Shown here: in pieces, positions 1 to 5,866 of the stretch
Numbering within the stretch: the stretch's first letter is position 1
Layout of the letters: every line of letters begins with the position of its first letter
NCBI GenBank assembly: GCA_001603685.1
Contig: LUZO01000031.1
Coordinates: 1-6,251 of the forward strand
From: Bacteroidales bacterium Bact_23
GTDB lineage: Bacteria; Bacteroidota; Bacteroidia; Bacteroidales; Lentimicrobiaceae
DNA length: 6,251 bases
Direction: 5' to 3'
Position numbers and translations under genes: made by a program
Notes under the pieces: model-generated
Databases searched by the model: none
The model's input: the letters and a program-made list of their open reading frames with translations, nothing else
Told to the model about the DNA's origin: nothing

Positions 1-143
1 ATACACACCTGCAATGCTGACATAATCTAATAGCTACGATTCACAAAAGCAGGCCACTCCTGAATCCCACCGCAATATACAATAAACCCGCTTTGCAGGA
101 TGTATTTCAAAAATAAAATCAGGAGAAAAAAATATTCCCGGGT

Positions 144-178
144 TTTGTCACATCAAACCGGGGAAATTATTACTTTTG
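144..178 (+). promoter_or_regulatory. Bacteroidota vegetative promoter for the tRNA pair
   Basis: A perfect -7 box TACTTTTG (171-178, consensus TAnnTTTG) lies 25 bases before the first tRNA base. A TTTG at 144-147 is a candidate -33 element, 23 bp upstream of the -7 box, at the long end of the known spacing. Transcription would start near 183-187 and give a short 5' leader to be removed by RNase P. No comparable box lies between the two tRNAs, so this is the only promoter I can see for both. The rest of bases 1-203 shows no supported gene. Confidence 0.7.
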
Positions 179-203
179 CAGCCCTGAATCATAAAAGTTC
201 CCT

Positions 204-277
204 CGGGATGTAGCGCAGCCCGGTAGCGCGCTTCGTTCGGGACGAAGAGGCCGCAGGTTCGAATCCTGTCATCCCGA
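204..277 (+). tRNA. tRNA-Pro, anticodon CGG
   Basis: A full cloverleaf can be drawn. The acceptor stem CGGGATG (204-210) pairs perfectly with CATCCCG (270-276), and A277 is the discriminator. The D-arm stem is GCGC/GCGC. The anticodon stem CTTCG/CGAAG (231-235/243-247) closes the loop TTCGGGA, which puts anticodon CGG at 238-240 and G at position 37, as expected for proline tRNAs. The T-arm GCAGG/CCTGT closes TTCGAAT. CCA is not encoded. It reads CCG codons. The C-starting acceptor stem is usual for bacterial tRNA-Pro. Confidence 0.97.
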
Positions 278-287
278 CTACATAAAT

Positions 288-319
288 AAGCCTGCTTGGT
301 GATTTCAGGCAGGCTTTTT
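288..319 (+). terminator. Terminator-like hairpin between the two tRNAs
   Basis: An 8-bp perfect stem, AAGCCTGC (288-295) with GCAGGCTT (309-316), closes a 13-base loop and is followed by T's to 319. The T-run meets the first base of tRNA-Thr at 320. By shape it is an intrinsic terminator for tRNA-Pro, but no promoter is visible for tRNA-Thr after it. It may therefore be leaky, or act as a processing signal in a joint precursor. Confidence 0.6.
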
Positions 320-392
320 GCCACTTTAGCTCAGTCGGTAGAGCAGCTCATTCGTAATGAGCGGGTCGGGGGTTCGAGTCCCCTGAGTGGCT
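320..392 (+). tRNA. tRNA-Thr, anticodon CGT
   Basis: The acceptor stem GCCACTT (320-326) pairs with GAGTGGC (385-391, one G-U pair), and T392 is the discriminator. The anticodon stem GCTCA/TGAGC (346-350/358-362) closes TTCGTAA, giving anticodon CGT at 353-355, which reads ACG. The T-arm GGGGG/CCCCT closes TTCGAGT. CCA is not encoded. Its 5' end abuts the T-run of the preceding hairpin, so the 5' leader must be made by readthrough from tRNA-Pro or from an unrecognised promoter inside it. Confidence 0.97.
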
Positions 393-395
393 CTG

Positions 396-422
396 AAAAG
401 CCGGAGAGTTCCGGCTTTTTTT
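396..422. terminator. Intrinsic terminator after tRNA-Thr, possibly bidirectional
   Basis: The stem AAAAGCCGGA (396-405) pairs with TCCGGCTTTT (410-419) around the loop GAGT, and T's run on to 422. It starts four bases after tRNA-Thr, so termination of that transcript is the clear role. Read on the minus strand, the same hairpin ends in TTTT and lies about 170 bases beyond the stop of the converging TerC-family gene. No better minus-strand terminator was seen at 423-589, so it may stop both transcripts (inference). Confidence 0.85.
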
Positions 423-589
423 ATGCTGTTTCCTTCCCCGGGGCCAACAACCCGCAACCACAAATTATTGATTACAAACCATTTGCCAGGGATCCTTAAA
501 TCATTTCGGGAGAAATCCGATATCCCGGAAAATATAAACCTGCAGGAAAATATCAGGCTCAGGAAATAGCAGGAGGCTTTAGTTTGGCA

Positions 590-1666
590 CTATTGTGCTT
601 CGATGTCGCTCTTTTTTTCGGGGAAAAGCAGGGATGCGCCAATGCTTACTCCCAAAATCAGCAGGATGATGTAGAGTGAATGGGCGGTTGTAAAGCCAAT
701 TTCGCTCAACCAGTCGTGTACCATCATCTTCGCACCGATAAATACCAGCAACACAGCCAGACCGGTTTTCAGGTAGCGGAATATATTGATGATGTTCACC
801 ACCATAAAGAACAACGCCCTGAGGCCCAGAATGGCGAACACATTGGAGAAGAATACGATATAGGGATCCTGAGTCACGGAGAAAATGGCAGGAATGGAAT
901 CAACCGCAAAAATCAGGTCGGTAAATTCAACCACCATCAAAACGATAAACAGCGGGGTGATGTAGAGTTTATGGTTCTTTTTTACGAAAAAATGGTTCCT
1001 GACAAACACCGGATAGACCGGCAGATATTTCCCGGCAAATTTCACTACGGGATGGGTGGCCGCATCAATCTTTTCCTCCTTATTTCTCGAAATAAACATC
1101 TTTACCCCGGTGTATATCAGGAGAATACCAAAAAGATACAGAACCCAGTCAAATTTCTGTATGATGGCTGCGGCAGAAAAGATGAAGATAAAACGCATTA
1201 TAATTGCAGCCAGAATACCCCAGAAAAGTACCCTTCGGTAATAACGCGGATCGACGCCAAAAGCGAAGAAAATCATTACCATAACAAAGATGTTATCCAC
1301 CGAAAGGGCTTTCTCGATCAGGTAGCCGGTCAGAAACTCCAGCCCCAGGTTGTGCTTGTATATCTTCAGCGCTTCGGGATATGGCAGGCCATCCACCTTT
1401 ATCGGATGGCTAAATCTGCCCACCAATTTGTTTATGTCTTCAACAGTGCCATCGTTGCCCAAATGTATCCATTCGCCGTGGGTAAGCAGCAATACATAGA
1501 ACCCGAGGGCGAGTCCGATCCATAGAAAAGTCCAGAATAACGCCTCCTTGAATGGAATTACATGATCCTTCTTTTCGAATACACCAAGATCAAGAAGCAA
1601 AATGCCGGTTATTATAACTACAAATACTGTAAAGAAAATCAATTCACTATGGTTCATACCGAACAT
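590..1666 (-). CDS. TerC/Alx-family integral membrane transporter
   Basis: The 358-residue product is an inner-membrane protein of the TerC family, whose studied members (Alx, YceF/MeeF types) export manganese or help metallate secreted enzymes. Family signatures are EKALSVDNIF (118-127) and EFTDLIFAVDSIPAI (247-261). Their buried acidic residues D124, D250 and D256 are candidate metal ligands. About nine hydrophobic segments are visible, near 8-30, 42-61, 109-138, 147-170, 176-193, 236-264, 269-297, 301-318 and 332-350. A polar stretch at 62-107 separates segments 2 and 3 and makes the protein slightly longer than E. coli Alx. The start could be M1 or M4 (ATG at 1657); neither has a Shine-Dalgarno. 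The tellurite role implied by the name is not shown here, because no other ter genes are nearby. No yybP-ykoY manganese riboswitch was recognised upstream. Confidence 0.93.
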   Translation of the reverse strand: MFGMNHSELIFFTVFVVIITGILLLDLGVFEKKDHVIPFKEALFWTFLWIGLALGFYVLLLTHGEWIHLGNDGTVEDINKLVGRFSHPIKVDGLPYPEALKIYKHNLGLEFLTGYLIEKALSVDNIFVMVMIFFAFGVDPRYYRRVLFWGILAAIIMRFIFIFSAAAIIQKFDWVLYLFGILLIYTGVKMFISRNKEEKIDAATHPVVKFAGKYLPVYPVFVRNHFFVKKNHKLYITPLFIVLMVVEFTDLIFAVDSIPAIFSVTQDPYIVFFSNVFAILGLRALFFMVVNIINIFRYLKTGLAVLLVFIGAKMMVHDWLSEIGFTTAHSLYIILLILGVSIGASLLFPEKKSDIEAQ

Positions 1667-1681
1667 TCCGTTTTAGAAAGG

Positions 1682-1689
1682 CAAAATTA
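1682..1689 (-). promoter_or_regulatory. Probable -7 box for the TerC-family gene
   Basis: On the minus strand the box reads TAATTTTG, a perfect TAnnTTTG match, 15 bases before the ATG at 1666. No TTTG lies at the usual -33 spacing, so the promoter is incomplete by consensus. If used, the leader would be only about 8-12 bases, which fits the lack of a Shine-Dalgarno. The upstream flippase-like gene has the same ten-base core, TTAATTTTGC. Confidence 0.5.
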
Positions 1690-1894
1690 ATATTAAGGCC
1701 TTTACTATACACAGTCTGGCAATCTTTTTTTTTCGCGGCTACAGCTACTTGTCATATTTCCCGTTTAGGAGTATATTCATTTATTTTCATTGTAACAGCA
1801 CCAGACTCCCGGCAGCCTTTTTCACTTCAGCACGGCAATATACCAAACTGATACAGTAACTCAACTTCTGCAATGATTGTCGAAAAGCAAGCTG

Positions 1895-2986
1895 TTACAT
1901 CTTTTTAAAACGAATCAGTTTCCTTCCCAGATAAACCCTTCTGAGCCAGAGAGGTAATATAACCGCACCTACAATCAGATAAGGATAATAGGTTAGCAAT
2001 CGCCACACGAGTGCCACCAGTGCGGTAAGGTCGCCCACAGGGCCGGCAATAAATCCGCGGAGAAATACGGGAAAAATATATTCGGCAACTCCACTGCTGC
2101 CGGGTGTTGGACTGATAAGCATCACCACCCACATCATCAGCTGGCGGGCGTATATCAGCATATTGTCGGTAAAACTAACATAGCCGGTAAATGCCATTAT
2201 CAGGAAATTCACCACCCAAAAACGCGCAGTCCACGAAAAAAAGGTTGCGCCAAATGCCCTGAGCCAGAATACGAAGCTTTTGCCCTTAAGTTCATCGGAT
2301 GTGGTTACAACCTGATTTCCGGTATGTTCAGCACTTTCTTTAAACTTCCTGAATGGCTTAAATGAAGTAATCTTCATCAGCAGCCATTTGAATCCGCCCG
2401 GATTTATAAAAATCCCGAAAGCAATGAACAAAGTGAGGATAACAATAAAGGCATATCCGATGTAAAAGATGGTCATCATACTCATTTCCGCACCAAAAAG
2501 CGAAAACGAATATCCGTGTACCGAAAGCCGTCCGTAACCGGCCAACATGAACACAAGCGGCACCATCAGGATATAAAACAGCTCGTCAAGCATTGCAGTA
2601 ACCACCACAATAGCGGTTGATCTCCCCGCACCCAATTTCTCTTTTGTAAGAATAAAAACAGCAAAAGCGGCGCCTCCAACCACCGAAGGAGTTACACTTG
2701 ACGAGAACTCCCATAGCATAATAACTTCAAACGATTGCCGCCAGCTCAGTGCCTTGTCGGTAAGAAGCCGTATTCTGTACATATAGGCTATATCCCTGAT
2801 TACCACCATCAGAACAGCAAGAAAAAAGAAATAAATGGAATTGCGCTGCCAGTTGATGGAAGCAAGATCGCCGCGTTCAAGTTCACCCGAAATCATATAT
2901 ATAATAACCCCAAGTCCGATAAGCACAGGAATTATTATCCTGTGAAAGGCAAACAGCTTCAGAATCCGGCGTTGTTGACTGGGCAT
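1895..2986 (-). CDS. Flippase-like membrane protein (UPF0104 / LPG-synthase TM family)
   Basis: The 363-residue product belongs to the family that includes the N-terminal flippase half of MprF and the AglD/YbhN proteins. Two family hallmarks are visible: SSSVTPSVVGG (95-105) with the following hydrophobic helix and KEKLG, and the re-entrant motif SPTPGSSGVAE (292-302). Hydrophobic segments lie near 16-33, 50-69, 100-114, 123-149, 172-193, 239-268, 281-291 and 322-348. The C-terminus is short and basic. There is no soluble lysyl-transferase domain, so this is not a full MprF; what it moves (a lipid or glycolipid) cannot be read from the sequence. The ATG at 2986 has no Shine-Dalgarno but follows a -7 box by 19 bases. 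No clear terminator was seen in the 228 bp before the TerC-family gene. A close alternative name is 'lysylphosphatidylglycerol synthase transmembrane region family protein'. Confidence 0.9.
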   Translation of the reverse strand: MPSQQRRILKLFAFHRIIIPVLIGLGVIIYMISGELERGDLASINWQRNSIYFFFLAVLMVVIRDIAYMYRIRLLTDKALSWRQSFEVIMLWEFSSSVTPSVVGGAAFAVFILTKEKLGAGRSTAIVVVTAMLDELFYILMVPLVFMLAGYGRLSVHGYSFSLFGAEMSMMTIFYIGYAFIVILTLFIAFGIFINPGGFKWLLMKITSFKPFRKFKESAEHTGNQVVTTSDELKGKSFVFWLRAFGATFFSWTARFWVVNFLIMAFTGYVSFTDNMLIYARQLMMWVVMLISPTPGSSGVAEYIFPVFLRGFIAGPVGDLTALVALVWRLLTYYPYLIVGAVILPLWLRRVYLGRKLIRFKKM

Positions 2987-3005
2987 AAGACTGAAATAGA
3001 AAAAG

Positions 3006-3013
3006 CAAAATTA
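3006..3013 (-). promoter_or_regulatory. Probable -7 box for the flippase-like gene
   Basis: On the minus strand this is TAATTTTG, a perfect TAnnTTTG match, 19 bases before the ATG. The nearest TTTG (complement of 3040-3043) is 26 bp upstream, longer than the usual -33 spacing, so the second element is doubtful. The box and its surroundings (TTAATTTTGC, then N and TTT) repeat those before the TerC-family gene. Confidence 0.5.
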
Positions 3014-3083
3014 ACCTCTTGAATCATATAAAAGAAGAGCAAATGATATTTTCTTTCATTCCAGAATTAAAGCAAAATGAAGA

Positions 3084-3107
3084 TTATAACAGCATAACCG
3101 GTTATAA
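3084..3107. promoter_or_regulatory. Nested dyad, candidate activator/operator site upstream of hsp20
   Basis: Two inverted repeats share one centre region. ATAACCGGTTAT (3094-3105) is a perfect 12-bp palindrome. TTATAAC (3084-3090) and GTTATAA (3101-3107) form a second 7-bp repeat with a 10-base spacer. A related half-site, GCATTAACCG, recurs at 3155-3164 (compare GCATAACCGG at 3092-3101). The dyad lies about 107-130 bp upstream of the start predicted from the sigma-54-like element, where enhancer-binding proteins usually bind. It is also 98 bp upstream of the divergent flippase-like gene, so it could act on either. The protein that binds is unknown. Confidence 0.45.
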
Positions 3108-3187
3108 ATAGCGACACATTGACATCCAGATGGGAATAAAAATGCCATTTTGACGCATTAACCGAAAAAAAACTCCGCTTTTTCATC

Positions 3188-3202
3188 TGGCATACAAATT
3201 GA
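3188..3202 (+). promoter_or_regulatory. Sigma-54-like -24/-12 promoter element for hsp20
   Basis: TGGCATACAAATTGA fits the sigma-54 consensus TGGCAYR-N4-TTGC except that the -12 dinucleotide is GA instead of the nearly invariant GC. GG (3189-3190) and GA (3201-3202) have the required ten-base spacing. The predicted start is about 3214, giving a 37-base leader that carries the strong Shine-Dalgarno. No TAnnTTTG box exists on this strand in the whole 264-bp intergenic region, which favours a non-vegetative promoter. The -12 mismatch is a real weakness. Confidence 0.4.
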
Positions 3203-3235
3203 CTAATTCGAAAAAAAACAATTCTTAATCAAATC

Positions 3236-3242
3236 AAGGAGG
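3236..3242 (+). promoter_or_regulatory. Strong Shine-Dalgarno of hsp20
   Basis: AAGGAGG lies eight bases before the ATG at 3251 and fixes that start. No other gene in the window has a comparable ribosome binding site; their starts follow A/T-rich sequence. No upstream segment complementary enough to mask this site as an RNA thermometer was found. Confidence 0.85.
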
Positions 3243-3250
3243 AACATATC

Positions 3251-3658
3251 ATGACTTTAATCCGTTTTCATAATCATCCCGCCATGAGGGAAGGCTTCGA
3301 GAGGTTTGCAGGAAATCAGGCACGCAATTGTGCAAAGTGCAATCCACCTGCCAATATTTTTGAAAAAGACAACGACTTTGTTATCGAACTGGCTGTACCG
3401 GGGTATCTGAAGGAAGATTTCAGCATCAATGTTGAACAGCAGGTACTCAGCGTTTCAGCATCGGAAAAACCGCATGAAGCAGGAGATGACAAGTTTCTGC
3501 GCCGCGAATTCGGAGTGTATGAAATCAACAAACGATTCATTCTCCCCAAAACCGCCGATACGGATAACATCAAAGCCGATTACCAGAACGGAATTCTGAA
3601 AATCTACATCCCTGTTAAGAAAGAGGCTAAAATATCCAGGGAAATCGCTATCTCTTAA
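3251..3658 (+). CDS. Small heat-shock protein, Hsp20/alpha-crystallin family
   Basis: This 135-residue cytoplasmic protein should be an ATP-independent holdase that keeps unfolding proteins soluble. The alpha-crystallin domain runs from about residue 33 to 122 and ends with the family pattern A-x3-N-G-I-L (109-116). The C-terminal tail carries the I-x-I oligomer anchor (I132-A-I134). The N-terminal arm (about 32 residues) is short and contains CAKC at 27-30, an unusual CxxC just before the domain, which might bind metal or respond to oxidation (inference). The start is fixed by AAGGAGG eight bases upstream. The gene stands alone: divergent from the flippase-like gene and closed by its own terminator. 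Upstream are a sigma-54-like element and a dyad; no CIRCE or sigma-32 site was found. Confidence 0.96.
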   Translation: MTLIRFHNHPAMREGFERFAGNQARNCAKCNPPANIFEKDNDFVIELAVPGYLKEDFSINVEQQVLSVSASEKPHEAGDDKFLRREFGVYEINKRFILPKTADTDNIKADYQNGILKIYIPVKKEAKISREIAIS

Positions 3659-3686
3659 ACTCAACATATACTTTTCCTTACGAAAG

Positions 3687-3716
3687 AGCCGCAGCCGCAT
3701 GGTTGCGGCTTTTTTT
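3687..3716 (+). terminator. Intrinsic terminator of hsp20
   Basis: The stem AGCCGCAGCC (3687-3696) pairs with GGTTGCGGCT (3701-3710) with one G-U pair around the loop GCAT, and a run of seven T's (3710-3716) follows. It begins 28 bases after the hsp20 stop codon and separates that gene from the EamA transporter downstream. Confidence 0.93.
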
Positions 3717-3835
3717 CAACCGGTATCACACAGGTCGAACGATACGGTCAAAGAAAAATCCGGAGAAAACTCATGGCAGCTCCTACATTGCTCAATTATT
3801 TTCGACCTTTGCCGGAGCCTTATTAATAAAACCGT

Positions 3836-4783
3836 ATGACTTCTGCGCAGCTTAAAGCCCATGCCGCCCTGTTTGCCTCCGGCCTGCTCTTTGGCGCCAA
3901 CTACTGGATTGCCAAAGGGCTGATGCCCGACTATATGCAGCCCATGCAGATTATTTTTGTGAGAGGGCTGATGGCCATGCTGCTGTTCTGGCTTGTTTCG
4001 GCATTGCTGAAGCCTGTAAAAACCGACAAATCCGACCATCTGCGTTTGTTTATCTGCAGCCTGCTCGGAGTTGCCGTTAACCAGATTTTCTTTTTCATAG
4101 GCCTGAGCTATACCAGTCCGGTTGACACTTCACTGATTCATGCGGGCAGCCCGCTGATGGTTATGCTGTTTTCGGCACTGATTATGAGCGAAAGGATTAC
4201 TACCCAAAAAATGACGGGCATTCTTGCGGGTGCAGTTGGCGCAGTAATTCTTATCCTTCAGGGAGCTAAAGCCGGGACCGGCGATAACATGCTGCTCGGA
4301 AACCTCCTTATCTTTGTCAATATCACTGCCTACAGCCTTTATCTGGTTCTGATAAAGCCCATGATGATGAAATACGATGCAGTTACGGTGATGAAATGGG
4401 TATTTCTTTATGGCTTTCTGATTGTTATTCCGTTCAGCGCAAAAGATGCCGCTGCCATAAACTGGAAAGCTTTTTCACCGGGAGCCTGGTTTGCCATAAG
4501 TTATGTGGTTGTGGGGACCACCTTTCTGGCCTATCTGCTTACCACCTTCTCGCTGAAAGCCCTAAGCCCCGGAGTGGCGGGATATTACATCTATATGCAG
4601 CCACTGGTAGCCGCAGCAATCGGCATTTTTATGTTTAACGAGGTACTGACAGTAACAAAAATCATTGCAGGTTTGCTGATATTCGCCGGTGTATTCCTGA
4701 TTAACCGGCAGGCCGCTTTCAGAACAGGTGGCGGAAAGGAATCAGCATCCAGCCGACAACCTTCTCGAGAACCGGACGCCTGA
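3836..4783 (+). CDS. EamA/DMT-superfamily transporter
   Basis: The 315-residue product is an inner-membrane permease of the drug/metabolite transporter superfamily with two EamA repeats (about 8-141 and 153-290), ten predicted helices in all. The internal duplication is visible: IMSERITTQKMTGILAGAVG (117-136) corresponds to MFNEVLTVTKIIAGLLIFAG (266-285), each with the conserved Glu (119, 269) before the last helix. Substrates in this family vary (amino acids, nucleosides, metabolites) and cannot be assigned here. Residues after about 291 form a polar tail rich in Ser, Arg and Gly with no family role that I recognise; the last 21 codons overlap the opposing phospholipase gene. The ATG at 3836 has no Shine-Dalgarno. 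Only a weak promoter-like box (GACCTTTG, 3804-3811) lies upstream. Confidence 0.93.
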   Translation: MTSAQLKAHAALFASGLLFGANYWIAKGLMPDYMQPMQIIFVRGLMAMLLFWLVSALLKPVKTDKSDHLRLFICSLLGVAVNQIFFFIGLSYTSPVDTSLIHAGSPLMVMLFSALIMSERITTQKMTGILAGAVGAVILILQGAKAGTGDNMLLGNLLIFVNITAYSLYLVLIKPMMMKYDAVTVMKWVFLYGFLIVIPFSAKDAAAINWKAFSPGAWFAISYVVVGTTFLAYLLTTFSLKALSPGVAGYYIYMQPLVAAAIGIFMFNEVLTVTKIIAGLLIFAGVFLINRQAAFRTGGGKESASSRQPSREPDA

Positions 4784-5795
4784 GCCACGATTCATGGTCG
4801 AAGTCAATACAACTCTCAAGCGTTGCATCAATGTGCTGTTTTACCTGATCAACAATTACCGGGTCGGTTCCAAACAGCATAATCTCATGCTGATATCTGA
4901 AGCTGCGGTAATCGAAATTTGATGAGCCGATTCCGAAATTCTCATCATCAAAAAGGGCACATTTGGCGTGCAGGTTTCCGGCGGTATAAAACTTCACCTT
5001 TATCTTGTTGTTGTAGTAAAATCCCATATATTTCCCCCTCAGCAGATCAACTGCCCTTACATCCGAGTGCAGGGGAATGATTACATTTATATCCACGCCA
5101 CGCCTGGCCGCCTGCATCATGGCCCGCCTCAGCTTATAACCGGGCAGAAAGTAGGGTGTTTCAATATAAACCGATTTACGAGCCTTACGGAATTGCGTTT
5201 CATAATACTTCTTCAACTGCTGCCGGTAAATGGAGGGAAGGTCCTGGACTATTTCAAAATTTTCGTAATGAATAATGCGCTTATAGGCAAATTTGTTGAA
5301 GATATATTTCCTGTACAGTCTGGCACTCTCAGAAAAGGTTTTTCTAAAGGCCACGGCCACCGGCCCCTCTATTCTCATCATCGACTCACGCCACTGTAAA
5401 GAGTATTCAGTAAGGTTGGCAGAGCCGATGTAGCTGATATGGTCGTCTATAATCAACAGCTTCCGATGATTTCTACGGTGGTTTTTCGTGAAGAAATCGA
5501 TGAAGAATTTAATTTTCTTAAAGAATCTGACCTCTCCGCCGGCCTCCCTGAAGTGGGAAAAAAAAGAATCAGGCAACCTGGTTCCCCACGAATCAAGCAG
5601 TAGCCTGACCCGAATGCCCTCACGGCACTTTCTTGTTAAAAGCTCAATAAACCTTGCTCCAACCGAATCATTCCCAATACGATATATCTCCAGATAAATG
5701 TAATCTCTGGCACCGGCAATATCGTACAGCATCACCTGCTGTATCAATACGGGATCGTCAATCAGAACAGTGGAGTGTTTCTTTTGGTTACTCAT
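4719..5795 (-). CDS. Phospholipase D-family protein, probable cardiolipin synthase (ClsB-like)
   Basis: The product, 358 residues from the ATG at 5795, has two HKD motifs (HxKx4D): H110/K112/D117 followed by GSANLTEYSLQW, and H276/K278/D283 followed by GIGSSNFDYRS. Two such motifs make one active site that transfers phosphatidyl groups through a phosphohistidine. Bacterial relatives join phosphatidyl units into cardiolipin at the inner membrane. There are no N-terminal membrane helices, so it resembles ClsB/ClsC more than ClsA. The end (RRPVLEKVVGWMLIPFRHLF) resembles the usual C-terminus of cardiolipin synthases, so this gene appears full length. A TTG at 5801 could add two residues, but the ATG is preferred; neither has a Shine-Dalgarno. 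It could instead be another PLD-type phosphatidyltransferase. Its 3' end overlaps the converging EamA gene by 65 bp. Confidence 0.9.
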   Translation of the reverse strand: MSNQKKHSTVLIDDPVLIQQVMLYDIAGARDYIYLEIYRIGNDSVGARFIELLTRKCREGIRVRLLLDSWGTRLPDSFFSHFREAGGEVRFFKKIKFFIDFFTKNHRRNHRKLLIIDDHISYIGSANLTEYSLQWRESMMRIEGPVAVAFRKTFSESARLYRKYIFNKFAYKRIIHYENFEIVQDLPSIYRQQLKKYYETQFRKARKSVYIETPYFLPGYKLRRAMMQAARRGVDINVIIPLHSDVRAVDLLRGKYMGFYYNNKIKVKFYTAGNLHAKCALFDDENFGIGSSNFDYRSFRYQHEIMLFGTDPVIVDQVKQHIDATLESCIDFDHESWLRRPVLEKVVGWMLIPFRHLF

Positions 5796-5806
5796 GGACA
5801 ATTTCG

Positions 5807-5814
5807 CAAAACAA
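5807..5814 (-). promoter_or_regulatory. Weak -7-like box for the phospholipase D-family gene
   Basis: On the minus strand the sequence is TTGTTTTG, one mismatch from TAnnTTTG, 11 bases before the ATG at 5795. Placement matches that of the boxes before the TerC-family and flippase-like genes. No -33 TTTG was found at suitable spacing. The palindrome at 5832-5846 would overlap the -33 region. Confidence 0.3.
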
Positions 5815-5831
5815 ACTGAAGCAGAGCCGGG

Positions 5832-5846
5832 TGCATTTGAAATGCA
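5832..5846. repeat. Perfect short palindrome upstream of the phospholipase D-family gene
   Basis: TGCATTT-G-AAATGCA is a perfect 7-bp inverted repeat around one base, and a further half-site ATGCA follows at 5852-5856. It lies about 37 bp upstream of the ATG and 17 bp beyond the -7-like box, a position suited to a repressor operator. The arms are too close for an RNA hairpin, so a protein-binding site is the better reading. No regulator is known. Confidence 0.35.
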
Positions 5847-5866
5847 GGCAGATGCACAATACCCGT

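Noticed and set aside
1..115. A minus-strand promoter (TATTTTTG, complement of 108-115) leading to a gene starting at 23 and running off the left edge
   Set aside because: The box matches TAnnTTTG, but no -33 partner is present and only seven codons after the ATG would be inside the window, so no gene can be supported.
296..569. Two overlapping + strand reading frames of 67 and 60 residues
   Set aside because: The first reads through tRNA-Thr and gives the familiar false peptide produced by translating tRNA genes; the second starts inside the tRNA and crosses its terminator. Neither has a promoter or ribosome binding site of its own.
680..1525. A 281-residue + strand open frame opposite the TerC-family gene
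   Set aside because: It lies entirely within the well-supported TerC-family gene on the other strand, has a His/Gln/Lys-rich composition typical of an antisense shadow, and shows no recognisable domain.
1667..1894. Possible yybP-ykoY manganese riboswitch before the TerC-family gene
   Set aside because: Such riboswitches often precede TerC-type genes, but the conserved core pattern was not found on the minus strand here, and the -7 box only 15 bases before the start leaves no room for a structured leader.
3018..3050. CTTGAA at 3018-3023 as a sigma-32 heat-shock promoter, and a CIRCE element for hsp20
   Set aside because: No CCCCAT-like -10 follows at the required spacing, and there is no TTAGCACTC/GAGTGCTAA repeat anywhere upstream of hsp20.
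3214..3260. RNA thermometer in the hsp20 leader
   Set aside because: The AAGGAGG site has no good complementary partner (such as CCTCC or a UUUU run) placed to form a masking hairpin in the predicted 37-base leader.
3775..3791. Sigma-54-like TGGCA...TTGC before the EamA gene
   Set aside because: The -24 GG and -12 GC are separated by 13 bases rather than the required 10.
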